A stretch of DNA of 64,000 nt from CAMPKL01 sp963805925 (GCA_963805925.1 CAWDWB010000006.1:1-64000), one strand, 5' to 3'. Shown: positions 17,504 through 29,402, counted from the stretch's first letter. Program-made: numbers and translations. The notes: generated from the sequence alone by a model not told the origin.

Positions 17504-18545
17504 ACGCCTAGCTGCTGCAGCGCCCAGCGGGCGTGGCTTTGCACGATTGCGTCGTCGAAGGCGGCCAGTTTTCGCAGGGGCTCGACATAGCGTTGGTCGC
17601 CGCTGTTGCCCATGACGACGCAGACGTTGCGCAAGAAGCCTGCATATTTGCTGCGCTTGATGGGCGTGCCGGCGAAGCGCTGGTTGAACTGCTCTTGGGT
17701 CATGGCGGCGAGTTCTTGCGAGTGAGGGCTCGGCGTTGGCGGGTTGGAACTCCGCGGCGTCGGTGGTCGCGGCGCGGGCGGGACGATTCCAGGGGCAGAC
17801 GTCTTGGCAGATGTCGCAGCCGAAGACGTGGCGACCGATTTCGGCACGGTTGTCTTCGGGGATGTCGCCTTTTAGTTCGATCGTCCAGTAGGAGATGCAG
17901 CGGCGGGCGTCGAGGGCATGGCTGGGTCCGTCGCCGCCAATCTCGACGAAGGCGTCCGTTGGGCAGGCATCGATGCAGCGGGTACAGGTCCCGCAGCGGA
18001 ATGGGGCGGGTTCGTCGGTGTCGAGTTCGAGGGAGATCAGGATCTCGCCGAGCAGGAACCAGGAACCGATTTGCTCGTTGATGAGGCAGGTGTTCTTGGC
18101 GATCCAGCCGAGGCCGGCGCGGTGGGCGTAGGCGCGTTCGAGCAGCGGGGAGGTGTCGACGCAGATCTTGCGAGTCGAACTCCGCTGACTCTTCGAGACG
18201 TCGGACGAGCCCGCGCAAGCGCTCCTTCATGGTGTCGTGATAGTCGCGTCCCCAGGCGTAGCGCGCGACCCAGCCAGCGTCGGGATCGTCGGATTCGGTG
18301 GAGTACCGGTACGGCGCGTTGTAGACTTGGCCAACCGAAATCACTGACCGGGCAGAGGGCAGCAGCGTTCTCGGGTCGGTGCGCATTTCGCCGCGAGGCC
18401 CTTCGAGGTAGCCCATTTTGCCGTGGAAGCCGCGCCGGATCCACTCGGGATAGAACGCCGATTCGAGGGTCGACTCGGCCCGGGCGATGCCGCACAGCTC
18501 GAATCCGGCCTCTCGGGCGGCTGCCTTGACTGACTCGGAATCCAC
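17500..18545 (-). pseudogene. queG: Epoxyqueuosine reductase, frameshifted
   Basis: Three minus-strand pieces make a QueG of about 345 aa. The first (18545 to about 18175) has FELCGIARAESTLESAFYPE and KMGYLEGPRGEMRTDPRTLL. After one extra base near 18175 the second reads ICVDTSPLLERAYAHRAGLG, then WIAKNTCLINEQIGSWFLLG with the ferredoxin motifs CGTCTRCIDACPTDAF and CDICQDVCPWN. After another shift near 17700-17790 the third reads MTQEQFNQRFAGTPIKRSKY and GFLRNVCVVMGNSGD, ending with a HEAT-like tail. QueG is the B12- and 4Fe-4S-dependent enzyme that completes queuosine in tRNA. All motifs are preserved despite the shifts, which argues for very recent inactivation or sequencing errors. Confidence 0.85.
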
Positions 18546-18753
18546 GTTAAACTGCTCTTTCTAAAAGAGTTCCTCATTTCGGGGCGCTACCGCTCCCTGC
18601 GGCATATCCCCGTCTAGGCCTCGATTTTCGCAGTTCGGCGTTTCCCTGTGGCATTCGCTGTATTTGAAGGGTATTCTCTGACCATCCGATAGTCTCCGGG
18701 CGAGGTGTATCCCGCCCCTGAGTCTGGAGCGATCAAGGAGAAGGAAGCAGAGA

Positions 18754-20862
<2,109 letters not shown>

Positions 20863-20926
20863 GCCTTTTTGAGTTGAGGGGGAAGCGGCTCCTCGCCCAA
20901 AGCCGCGAGTTAGTCTCAGCAAACGA

Positions 20927-20955
20927 AGCCCGGCGCGCAAGCGCCGGGCTTTTTT
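20927..20955 (+). terminator. Rho-independent terminator after the radical SAM gene
   Basis: A perfect 10-bp stem AGCCCGGCGC/GCGCCGGGCT with loop GCAA, followed directly by a run of six T (the last stem base plus five). It lies 65 bases after the stop codon of the radical SAM gene. Confidence 0.92.
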
Positions 20956-21152
20956 GCTTAGCTCAAGCATTTTGGGCGTCGGATTGGTTACCCGCCAAAC
21001 CCGCAACCGCCTACCCATCGCAATCATTCCCGCAGCTTGGGCTCTTGTCACCGAGGCATGTCGAGATGGGAGGGATAACGCATATTGGGGGTCACCGCCC
21101 TGCTAGCGGGACCGTCCTGTTGCTGGTTGGCCGGCATTGATTGTTTCGTTCG

Positions 21153-22085
21153 TTAGGTCTTGCGGCGGTTGCGCAAGAACCAGTTGTAAAGGTCGTCGCC
21201 TTCGTACACGCGCGTCCAGACGTCGTGGTTGAGGTCTTCGTGGACGGTCATGCGGACTTCGGGGTGGCCCGCGGCTTCGAGAGCACGGGCGGAAGCGACG
21301 ACGTGTTCGGCCGGTACGGTCGGGTCGCGGCCGCCCTGGTGGATCCAGATCGGCAGCTTGGCATCGACAATCGGCTGCATCTTCTTGGGATCACCAGCGC
21401 CGCAGACGGGCCCCACTGCGGCGAAGCGTTCGGGGTAGGTCTGCGCCATGTACCAAGTGCCGAAGCCGCCGTAGCTGAGGCCCGTGCAATAAACGCGGTC
21501 GGCGTCTCCGCGGAAATCGGCGAGCGTCTCGTAGATCATCGTCAACAGATCCCGGTCGATGAGGTCCCATCCTTCGTCGAGAGTTCCCCGCTCTGCCCAG
21601 CGCGGAGCCTCGCCGGTTTCCTTGCGCGCCATTGGTTCTGTGCTGCGTGCATACCGGCTGCGCTCAGGCGGCGGACCGTCCGTGGCGCGCTGAGGGACTG
21701 GAGGGCGGCTGTCGGGCTGTTGGCGTGTATACCAGGGCAGTTGGGGCTGAATGATGAGAAACGGCAAGTCGCGGCCTTGGATCCATGCTTCCCGGACAGG
21801 CCCATGCATGAGGGTGTAGTCAAGCTCATCCTGTGCGTTACCGCGTTGGCCGTTGCCGTGCAGGAAAAGCATTACGGGCCATTCACGGCTGGTCTCGGTG
21901 TAGAAGCCGGTGGGCACGTAGAGGAAGTAATTTCGCTCTTCGCCGCCATCGGCTGGCTTGTAGGGGCGACGAAGCAATACAGGCTGACTACGGCCGTCCA
22001 TGTGCGCCTGGGCGAGAGGCGCGCCCGCTGCGAGGGCGGCGCCGGAAAGAATGCGGCGGCGGGTGAGGTGACTTCGGTGGTCCAT
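21153..22085 (-). CDS. Exported alpha/beta hydrolase (esterase/peptidase S9-like)
   Basis: A 310-aa protein with a twin-arginine-type leader (LTRRRILSGAALAAGAPLAQA, split by the cleavage site at the end). The alpha/beta-hydrolase fold follows: oxyanion-hole segment VMLFLHGNGQRG, nucleophile elbow TGLSYGGFGTWY (Ser in GLSYGG), acidic residue in IHQGGRDPTVP, and catalytic His in HEDLNHDVW. The arrangement resembles PHB-depolymerase/feruloyl-esterase-like secreted hydrolases. It is divergently placed 19 bases from the FGE-like gene, so the two share a very short promoter region. Substrate unknown. Confidence 0.8.
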   Translation of the reverse strand: MDHRSHLTRRRILSGAALAAGAPLAQAHMDGRSQPVLLRRPYKPADGGEERNYFLYVPTGFYTETSREWPVMLFLHGNGQRGNAQDELDYTLMHGPVREAWIQGRDLPFLIIQPQLPWYTRQQPDSRPPVPQRATDGPPPERSRYARSTEPMARKETGEAPRWAERGTLDEGWDLIDRDLLTMIYETLADFRGDADRVYCTGLSYGGFGTWYMAQTYPERFAAVGPVCGAGDPKKMQPIVDAKLPIWIHQGGRDPTVPAEHVVASARALEAAGHPEVRMTVHEDLNHDVWTRVYEGDDLYNWFLRNRRKT

Positions 22086-22104
22086 CGCCGCCTATAATAC
22101 CCCT

Positions 22105-22971
22105 GTGCGTCGCGCCGTATTCGTAATTTGCCTATTTATCTCGACGTGGGCTTGCTCCAAGGCGCCGCTCGATAAGGAGGGCATGGTCCACATCCCAGCG
22201 GGCGAGTTCGTCATGGGCACGAATGACGGCTTCCCTTACGAGGGACCGACACACCCGGTGCGCCTGGATGGATTCTGGATGGATGAAACGGAAGTGACCA
22301 ACGCCGAGTTCTCCAAGTTCGTGGAAGAGACTTCATACGTCACCACCGCGGAACAGATCGGCGATGCAGGAGTCTTCTCTCCTGAACTCGAACAGTGGAC
22401 GCTAGTGAAAGGCGCGGACTGGCGGCACCCCGAGGGTCGGAAGTCGAGCATGGACGAGCGTCTCGATCACCCCGTGGTGCATGTCTCGTGGTCCGACGCC
22501 GTCGCCTACTGCACCTGGGACGGCAAACGCTTACCGACGGAAGCAGAGTTCGAATACGCGGCGCGCGGCGGCCTCGAAGGCGCGACTTACGCCTGGGGTA
22601 ATGAGTTCACGCCGGGCGGCAAATATCAGGCCAATACGTGGCAAGGCGAGTTCCCGCATCAAGAGGATGCGGCGGACGGCTTCCCAGGCGTTGCCCCGGT
22701 AAAGAGCTACCCGCCAAACGGCTACGGGCTCTACGATATTGCCGGCAATGTGTGGGAGTGGGTCAACGACTGGTATGACCCGAACTACTATCGGGGTTCT
22801 CCCGTACGCAATCCGCCGGGACCACGCGAGGGCCGGGAGAAAGTGCAGCGAGGCGGAAGCTGGTTGTGCAGTGCGAACTACTGCCTGGGTTACCGGGTCG
22901 CCTCGCGAATGATGACCGAACCCGACTCAGGCCTGAATAATCTTGGCTTCCGTTGCGTCGGCGACGAATAG
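22105..22971 (+). CDS. Formylglycine-generating enzyme (sulfatase modifier) homologue
   Basis: A 288-aa FGE-sulfatase domain protein starting at GTG 22105. A hydrophobic leader ends at a possible lipobox (STWAC, C17), so it may be a lipoprotein. Family landmarks are HIPAGEFVMGTNDG, FWMDETEVTNAEF, HPVVHVSWSDAVAYC, RLPTEAEFEYAARGG, NVWEWVNDWYD and GFRCVGDE. The two copper-binding catalytic cysteines of true FGEs are present in GGSWLCSANYC (C255 and C260, spaced as in human SUMF1), whereas many FGE-fold proteins lack them. It could therefore convert the Cys of a C-x-P-x-R sulfatase; such a sulfatase is encoded at 36156-37637. Export before folding would place the modification outside the cytoplasm, which is unusual and worth testing. 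Confidence 0.85.
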   Translation: MRRAVFVICLFISTWACSKAPLDKEGMVHIPAGEFVMGTNDGFPYEGPTHPVRLDGFWMDETEVTNAEFSKFVEETSYVTTAEQIGDAGVFSPELEQWTLVKGADWRHPEGRKSSMDERLDHPVVHVSWSDAVAYCTWDGKRLPTEAEFEYAARGGLEGATYAWGNEFTPGGKYQANTWQGEFPHQEDAADGFPGVAPVKSYPPNGYGLYDIAGNVWEWVNDWYDPNYYRGSPVRNPPGPREGREKVQRGGSWLCSANYCLGYRVASRMMTEPDSGLNNLGFRCVGDE

Positions 22972-23018
22972 CGGAAAGCCGCGCTTTTCGCCGCCGCCGC
23001 CATCGAGTACGATGAAGC

Positions 23019-25526
23019 GTGGCGGGCAGCGATTTATCGGAAAGCTACGCAGAGCAGTCCTATCAGGGCCACAACGAAAGATCTCCGAAATGGCTCAACT
23101 TCTTCCAACACATCGCTGACGCCCTAGTAGAACGGTTCGAACCCAAGAAGCATCTCGATGCCGGTTGCGCTGGGGGATTGCTGGTCGAAGCGTTGCGCGA
23201 GCGAGGAGTTGAATCCTTTGGCATCGACTTCTTGAGCGACGCCCTCGACCAGGTACATCCCGACGTCCAACAGTATTGTCGTAGGGCTTCCCTCACTGAG
23301 CCGATCCCGGGCGGGCCGTATGACCTCGTCACCTGCATCGACGTGCTGGAACATCTGGAAGAAGCCGACGCGCTTCGAGCGATCGAGAATCTGACGGCCG
23401 TCACCGACATCGTTGTCTTTTCGTCGACGCCCGACGACTTCGACGATCCGACTCACATCAACGTCCAACCTCTGTTGTATTGGCTGCGGGCATTTACCCG
23501 GCACGGTTTTTATCCCATTGCAGAAGCGGATGCCGGCTTCGTTGCGGAACACGCGTTCATCGTGCGCAGGACTTCCCCTCCTGGACCGGAACACGCACTG
23601 AAACTGTTCGCACAGATGGTGGAACTGCGCGAGGAGTCGCGCAGGTTGACGGAGCAGATTGAATCCGGCATGCACGCCCGCGTGATTGCCTTGGAATCGG
23701 AAGTGCAAGAAGCATCGGACGCCCTGGACGAAATACGAGAGAGCAGCGGTTGGCAGTTTATCAGCCAGTACCGATCCTGGCTGGAAGACTTCCATACGCA
23801 GCGTCCTAGTCTTTATAGGACCTGGGAGCGCGCGGCCGGGTTGGCCTTGGATCGCCTGACAAACGTTACGGCGCAAGACGACGATCGCATATTGGAGCGT
23901 TGGGACTACGCCGAATGGATCGCTCGGAACGAGCCCACCGCAGACGAACTGACGGCGCAGTCACGGTTGGCGAACGATCTGGCCTATCGCCCCAAGATCA
24001 GCGTCATCATGCCCGTTTTCGAGATATCGGCTGAAATCCTCGCAGCAGCGATTGATTCGGTGCAAGCCCAGACTTATGACAACTGGGAACTGTGCGCGAG
24101 CGTCATTCCGAGTCTCAACCCAGCCGCGGCGGCACTGCTGCGTGAACGGTCCGACAAAGATTCTCGTATCCGCATGTGCTCGCTGGAGTCGAACCTGGGC
24201 ATTTCCGGAAATTCGGATAAGGGGCTGGAAACGGCGTCAGGGGAGTTCATCGCCCTTTTAGACCACGACGATACGCTGGCGCCGTTCGCCCTTTACGAGG
24301 CGGCGTTGCTGCTCAACGAAGATCCCGGGGCCAATTTCATTTACTCCGATCGCGACGAAATCAACGAGGACGGCAGCACACGCTCGAATCCTTTCTTTAA
24401 GCCGGGTTGGTCGCCTGACACCTTAATGAGCGCCAATTATCTGACGCACCTTTGCGTCATGCGAGCGGATCACGTCCGTGACATAGGCGGATGGCGTTCG
24501 GAAACGGATGGAGCACAGGATTGGGATTTATTCCTTCGCGCGGCGTATAAACATGGCGGGGTGCGGCACATTCCCAAGGTCTTGTATCACTGGCGGCATG
24601 CGCGAAGCTCGGTGGCCGCAACCGGACTGGCCGGCAAGCCGTACGCCAGGGAAGCTCAGGTTCGCACAGTCGAGGCCTACTGCCGCAGCGCCAATCTGCC
24701 GCAGTCCGCAGCCTTTGTCGACGGATTTCCGAAGATCGTCTGGCGACTCAATGACCTTCCCAGCGTCACGGTCATCGTCCTGTCTCGCACCTTCGAAGTC
24801 GAAACGGTGGAGAAGGCGAAGTGGATCGCGCGACGTCCTGAATGCGAAGCCGCCGAAGTCATCTGCCCGGTAATCGATAGGCCCGCCTGCTCGGAAGACG
24901 GCGTGAGTTTCGTTTCCATCCCGGCGGGCTCCGACATCGCCGACGGAGCGAATCAGCTGGTCGACTCGGCGACCGGTGAGGTTCTAGTGTTCATCGACGC
25001 GGGCATCCAGTTGGAAGCGAGCGACTGGCTGCGAGAGATTGTCGGCGCCTTGATGTTGCCTGGCGTCGGCTTGTGCGGCTGCCACCTGGCGCACCATCGG
25101 AGTGGCGCCGTCCGCCACATCGGCATCGCCTTCGACGACGAAGGAAACGCCTCGCGGGTCCGCCCACGGCGCCAGCGGGCCTGGTTCTTGCCGCACTGGG
25201 ATTCCTGGCTCCGCAATTGGAGCGCAACGAGCGGAGCTTGCTTTGCAATTCAACGCAGGACGTGGGATGAGGTTCGCGGATTCTCGGCTCCGAACGGCCA
25301 CTCTCGTCCAGACATTCGACTCTGCCTCAAGCTCGCTGAGAAAGGTCTGCGCGTCGTGACCAATCCTGCGGCACGGGTCCTGCAAACGGCAACTGCCGCG
25401 CTGGAGCTCCCGCTGCGGGCACAAGACGAAGAGGACCGCCGGATTGTCCGCGAAGTCTTCCCGCAGGGGGACCCATACATCAATCCAAACCTTCGTTTGA
25501 ATCACGGCACGCTCGTGCCCCGTTAA
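23019..25526 (+). CDS. Methyltransferase-glycosyltransferase fusion protein
   Basis: An 835-aa protein starting at GTG 23019. Residues 1-195 are a class I methyltransferase (KHLDAGCAGGLLVEALRERG; LVTCIDVLEHLEEADAL). Residues about 196-320 are a helical, partly coiled-coil linker (LEESRRLTEQ-type heptads, ALESEVQEASDALDEI). From about 325 a GT2 domain follows (KISVIMPVFE; FIALLDHDDTLAPF with the DxD at about 417; DWDLFLRAAYKHG). The last ~230 residues form a further GT-A-like unit (VTVIVLSRTF; LVFIDAGIQLEA; WDEVRGFSAPNG). This type of multi-domain protein builds O-antigen or other surface glycans, with the methyltransferase likely capping the chain. It stands alone, with convergent genes downstream. 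Confidence 0.85.
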   Translation: MAGSDLSESYAEQSYQGHNERSPKWLNFFQHIADALVERFEPKKHLDAGCAGGLLVEALRERGVESFGIDFLSDALDQVHPDVQQYCRRASLTEPIPGGPYDLVTCIDVLEHLEEADALRAIENLTAVTDIVVFSSTPDDFDDPTHINVQPLLYWLRAFTRHGFYPIAEADAGFVAEHAFIVRRTSPPGPEHALKLFAQMVELREESRRLTEQIESGMHARVIALESEVQEASDALDEIRESSGWQFISQYRSWLEDFHTQRPSLYRTWERAAGLALDRLTNVTAQDDDRILERWDYAEWIARNEPTADELTAQSRLANDLAYRPKISVIMPVFEISAEILAAAIDSVQAQTYDNWELCASVIPSLNPAAAALLRERSDKDSRIRMCSLESNLGISGNSDKGLETASGEFIALLDHDDTLAPFALYEAALLLNEDPGANFIYSDRDEINEDGSTRSNPFFKPGWSPDTLMSANYLTHLCVMRADHVRDIGGWRSETDGAQDWDLFLRAAYKHGGVRHIPKVLYHWRHARSSVAATGLAGKPYAREAQVRTVEAYCRSANLPQSAAFVDGFPKIVWRLNDLPSVTVIVLSRTFEVETVEKAKWIARRPECEAAEVICPVIDRPACSEDGVSFVSIPAGSDIADGANQLVDSATGEVLVFIDAGIQLEASDWLREIVGALMLPGVGLCGCHLAHHRSGAVRHIGIAFDDEGNASRVRPRRQRAWFLPHWDSWLRNWSATSGACFAIQRRTWDEVRGFSAPNGHSRPDIRLCLKLAEKGLRVVTNPAARVLQTATAALELPLRAQDEEDRRIVREVFPQGDPYINPNLRLNHGTLVPR

Positions 25527-25542
25527 GCCGTGAGGCTGCGCT

Positions 25543-26898
25543 TTAGATATCCGTCAGCGGGTTGAGTTTGCCGGTGCTGTCGCCCAGTTGCTCCACCGGG
25601 GCGCCCATGCCGTCGAGCAGCGCCAGGAACAAGTTGTTCATCGGCGTATACTCCGGGTAGGCAACGTGCCGCCCAGGGCGCAGGGTACCGTTACCGCGCC
25701 CGAACAAGACGACAGGCAAATTGTAGTGGAGATGCTGGTTGCCGTCGCTGATGCCGCTGCCGTACATCACCATCGAGTGATCCAAGAGCGTGCCGTCGCC
25801 GTCCTCGGTGGTCTTCATCTTTTCGATGAAATAACTCAGCAACTCGACGTGGAAGGTGTTGATCTTGGTCACCTTCTCGATCCACTCGGGATTGTTGCGG
25901 TGATGCGTAAGCGGATGGTGGCCGTCGGGGATTCCGGTCTCCGGATACGACTGGGCGCTGGCTTCGCGCACGTAAATCAGAGTCGCAACTCGAGTCAAAT
26001 CAGCACGGAAGGCCATGACCTGCAAGTCATACATCAACTTTACGTGATCCGAGTAGAGGCCGGGAATGCCAGACGGCTTCTCCATGGTCGGCGTGAAATT
26101 GCGATTGTCTTGCTCGGCGCGCGTAATGCGGCGCTCGATGTCGCGGATCGAGTAGAGGTACTCGTCCACCTTACGCTTGTCGCCCGCTCCAAGATCCTTG
26201 ACTAACTGTTTGGTGTGCTCTTGGGCAAAGTCGAGAATGCTCTTGCGGTCGTCGTTCATCCGCGCCTGCACCGCGGGATCCAAGCTGCCGTCGAGGCTGC
26301 CGAAAAGACGTTCAAACACCGAACGCGGATTCGTCTCGGGCGGCATGGGCGTGGTCGGACTGCGCCAGGACAGGCTGTTCGTATAGGCGCAACTGTAGCC
26401 GGTGTCGCAGTTGCCGACCATGCGCGTGTCTTCGCAGCTCAGCTCGATTGAGGGCAAGGCCGTCTTGGAGGCGTTGGCCTGCGCGGCGATCTGATCGACG
26501 GAGATGCCGCTGCGCAGGTCGGCGCCGAGAGTCTTCTTGGGATGTACGCCTGTTAAGTAGCTGGCGCTGGCCCGGGCGTGGTCCCCACCGCCGTCGCCGA
26601 GAGCTTCGCCGCCGTGTTGCGCCAATCCCGTCAGGACGGACATTTCACTGCGATGCGGCTCAAGGGGCTTGAGGATACGCGTAAATTCGTAGTCTTCGCC
26701 CAGCTTTTCAGGCGTCCAGGCCGGCATGATGATGCCGTTGGGGACGTAACCAAAAGCGAGGCGCGTCGGCGTTTTCGCCGCAGCGGAACCCGTAGCGGCA
26801 AAAGCAGGAACCATGGCGTCCAGCATCGGCAAGGCCAAAGCGGCGCCCAGGCCCTTCAGCATCGTACGTCTGGGTAGACTCTTTTTGGTGACGATCAT
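25543..26898 (-). CDS. DUF1552 protein, Tat-exported (cassette 1)
   Basis: A 451-aa DUF1552 protein with a twin-arginine signal (LPRRTMLKGLGAALALPML). Characteristic blocks are RLAFGYVPNGIIMPAWTP, DHARASASYLTGVHP, SIELSCEDTRMVGNCDTGYS, PRSVFERLFG and GHHPLTHHRNNPEW, with an H-rich C-terminal half. DUF1552 belongs to the alkaline-phosphatase-like/DUF1501 group, whose biochemical role is not established. It always travels with large haem-bearing PSD1/PSCyt proteins in Planctomycetes and Acidobacteriota. Its start overlaps the stop of the DUF1592 gene by four bases, so the two are translated as a pair. A paralogous pair lies at 43810-47110. Confidence 0.88.
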   Translation of the reverse strand: MIVTKKSLPRRTMLKGLGAALALPMLDAMVPAFAATGSAAAKTPTRLAFGYVPNGIIMPAWTPEKLGEDYEFTRILKPLEPHRSEMSVLTGLAQHGGEALGDGGGDHARASASYLTGVHPKKTLGADLRSGISVDQIAAQANASKTALPSIELSCEDTRMVGNCDTGYSCAYTNSLSWRSPTTPMPPETNPRSVFERLFGSLDGSLDPAVQARMNDDRKSILDFAQEHTKQLVKDLGAGDKRKVDEYLYSIRDIERRITRAEQDNRNFTPTMEKPSGIPGLYSDHVKLMYDLQVMAFRADLTRVATLIYVREASAQSYPETGIPDGHHPLTHHRNNPEWIEKVTKINTFHVELLSYFIEKMKTTEDGDGTLLDHSMVMYGSGISDGNQHLHYNLPVVLFGRGNGTLRPGRHVAYPEYTPMNNLFLALLDGMGAPVEQLGDSTGKLNPLTDI

Positions 26899-29402
26899 GA
26901 TCCTTGATCTCCCCTGCTCCTGCTCTGGAACGGCAAACTCTTGACGATCTCCAACACCAGGCTGGAGAAACGATAGTCGCTCTCCGGCAAGCGCTCGGCA
27001 ATGCCGCGCACTGCTCTTCCATCGTAACGCTCGAGGCCGCGACCCAAGGCGTAGGTCAACATTTTGGAGGTCAGCGCCTCTGTGAACGCGGCTGCATCCG
27101 CTCTAAAAACGCCCTTCAGGTCTTCGGGTCCATCAAAAGACGTTCCGTCGGGCAGTGCGCCGGACGGGTCGATGGCGAAATCGCCGTCCTTCTCGCGCCA
27201 AGCGCCGACGGCGTCGTAGTTCTCCATCGCGAATCCGATCGGGTCCATCAAGTTGTGGCACGATGCACAAACGGCATTCGCGCGGTGCTGCTCCAACTGT
27301 TTCCGCAGAGATGCGGACTGCCCCACGGCCTCTTCGTTGAGGTTCGGTACGTTGGGAGGAGGAGGCGGCGGCGGCGCATTGAGGATGTTTTCGAGGATGA
27401 ACTTACCCCGCAATACCGGCGAAGTGCGGTTCGGGTAGGAAGTCACCGTCAACACGCTGGCCTGGGTCAAAACGCCGCTGCGGTGAGTCCCGGTCAGGTC
27501 GACCTTGCGAAACTCCGGCCCGGCAACGCCGGCGATGCCGTAGTGGCGCGCGAGCCGTTCGTTCAAGAACGTGTACTTGGCGTCGATGAAATCGAGAATG
27601 CTGCGGTCTTCGTGAATGATGTTCTTGAAGAACAACTCCGTCTCTTGGCGCATCGACATCCGCAGATAGTCTTCAAAGTCGGGATACTTTTCGCGGTCGG
27701 GCGTGGCGGTTTGAATTCCCCGGAAGCGCAGCCATTGTCCGCCGAAATTATCGACGAGGGCGTCGGACTTGGGATCCAGCAGCATGCGCTTGACCTGCGC
27801 CTGGAGCACCTCGGGATCGCGCAGTTTGCCTGCGGCCGCGGTCCGCAGCAGTTCGTCGTCCGGCATGCTGCTCCATAGGAAATAGGAGAGCCGCGAGGCC
27901 AACTCATATTGGCTGATCTCGTAGGATGCGGGACCGGCGGCGGGCGGATCTTTCTCGATGCGGAATAGGAAGTCCGGCAGGACGAGAGTGGCCTTGAGCG
28001 CCAGACCAATACTCTCGTCAAACGAGCGGCCTTGCTTTTGCGCGCGATCGACGAAACCAAGCAGTTGATCGACTTCCTGTGCCTGAACCGGCCGGCGGAA
28101 AGCGCGGCGCGCGAAGTCCGAGACGATCTTCCTAGCACAGGCCTCCACGTGACCGCCATGCAGGTGGCCGCAAGTGTAGATCTTTCGCAGGCTCTCCTCG
28201 GATGGGCCGGTCACGGGCTCGAAGGGGCCGACGACCTCAATCCAAGAAGCCTTCAGGGCGTCGGGGCCTTGCCGCAGATCCCGCTTGCCGAGTTCGATCA
28301 TCTGGCGCTGGTACTCGGCCAATTCTTCGGGCTCCGCATTCTCGCCGGGGGGTTCTGGACCGCGGCTGCGCGGCCCGCGTCCGGCGGACTGCGGCGGCGG
28401 ATTCTTGGTGGGGTTTGCTGCTCCGAATATCGGCGGCAAGCCTTCGAACTGGCGCAAGAACGAGGCAGCTAGCCAATGCCGGCCCTGATCAACGTGGACT
28501 CGGATCTCGCGTTTCTCGCCCTCACTCTGCTCCTCGGGAACCTCGATTGTGCCGACGATCTTGCCGTCGATCCAAAGGGCTAGTTGCGCCGGATCCGAAC
28601 CTGGAGGGCGATTCCTTTGCGTGAAGACGCGCAACAGGTATTCGCCATCCGCCGGAAAACGGTGCATGGCGTGCACCGCTTGCGGCATGCTCAAGCCGGT
28701 CAGGTCGTAGTCGGTGTAGGAATAGTAGACAGGTTTCTCAACGTAGCCGCCTTCGACTTCGAGACGTCTTCTCTGCGGCGGTTGGTGGCGCAGCAACGTT
28801 GGCTCCACATTGCGCGGCCCGTAGAGAGCCAGGTCGACCGCCGTCTCAGCCGCGGCGAGATACTTTTCCATCAGAATCGGCGACAGGGTCAGCACGTCGC
28901 CGATGTTGTCGAAGCCGTAGCCTGAATCATCTTCGGGAAAACCGGCAGCAGGCTCGAAATCTACTCCCAGCAAGTCGCGGATCGTGTTGTTGTACTCAGC
29001 ACGATTTAGACGGCGGGCCACGACGCGGCCCGGGTTGGCAGGCGTTTGCTCTTCCGCCCGCTCAAACTCTGCTTGGATCCAGTCGACGATGCTCTCCGCG
29101 GCAGCCTTGTCCGGCCGCGGCAAGCCAGGCGGCGGCATCTGCCCGAGACGGATCTTCTGCTCGACCTTCTCCCAATCGTCCCAATGCTCGACGACTGAGG
29201 CTGCAGTATTGTACTGCTCTAGATTGATCTCGCCGGAGTGCAGTTGGGCGTTGTGGCAGGCGTAACAGTTCTGTTGCAAGAACGGCTGAACTAGCGCTTG
29301 AAAATCATCTTCGCCCGCCGATTGACCAAAAATCGGCAGGGACGCGAAAGCCACAACGCCAAGCGCGGCCGCGACCCGACACAACGTAGCAATCACACGC
29401 AT
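26895..29402 (-). CDS. DUF1587/1592/1588/1585 haem protein (cassette 1)
   Basis: An 835-aa secreted protein with a signal peptide (to about residue 26, GQSAG) and an N-terminal c-type haem motif CYACH (C46, C49, H50). DUF1587 follows (RRLNRAEYNNTIRDLLGVDF), then a carbohydrate-binding-like DUF1595 region. DUF1592 (ELASRLSYFLWSSMPDDELL) and DUF1588 (HRSGVLTQASVLTVTSYPNR, then LRGKFILENIL) come next, and the C-terminal DUF1585 closes the protein. A second CxxCH, CASCHNLMDPIGFAMENYD, lies before the end. These proteins are thought to act in extracytoplasmic polymer oxidation or electron transfer, but no reaction is proven. Upstream of DUF1552 in one operon. Confidence 0.9.
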   Translation of the reverse strand: MRVIATLCRVAAALGVVAFASLPIFGQSAGEDDFQALVQPFLQQNCYACHNAQLHSGEINLEQYNTAASVVEHWDDWEKVEQKIRLGQMPPPGLPRPDKAAAESIVDWIQAEFERAEEQTPANPGRVVARRLNRAEYNNTIRDLLGVDFEPAAGFPEDDSGYGFDNIGDVLTLSPILMEKYLAAAETAVDLALYGPRNVEPTLLRHQPPQRRRLEVEGGYVEKPVYYSYTDYDLTGLSMPQAVHAMHRFPADGEYLLRVFTQRNRPPGSDPAQLALWIDGKIVGTIEVPEEQSEGEKREIRVHVDQGRHWLAASFLRQFEGLPPIFGAANPTKNPPPQSAGRGPRSRGPEPPGENAEPEELAEYQRQMIELGKRDLRQGPDALKASWIEVVGPFEPVTGPSEESLRKIYTCGHLHGGHVEACARKIVSDFARRAFRRPVQAQEVDQLLGFVDRAQKQGRSFDESIGLALKATLVLPDFLFRIEKDPPAAGPASYEISQYELASRLSYFLWSSMPDDELLRTAAAGKLRDPEVLQAQVKRMLLDPKSDALVDNFGGQWLRFRGIQTATPDREKYPDFEDYLRMSMRQETELFFKNIIHEDRSILDFIDAKYTFLNERLARHYGIAGVAGPEFRKVDLTGTHRSGVLTQASVLTVTSYPNRTSPVLRGKFILENILNAPPPPPPPNVPNLNEEAVGQSASLRKQLEQHRANAVCASCHNLMDPIGFAMENYDAVGAWREKDGDFAIDPSGALPDGTSFDGPEDLKGVFRADAAAFTEALTSKMLTYALGRGLERYDGRAVRGIAERLPESDYRFSSLVLEIVKSLPFQSRSRGDQGS

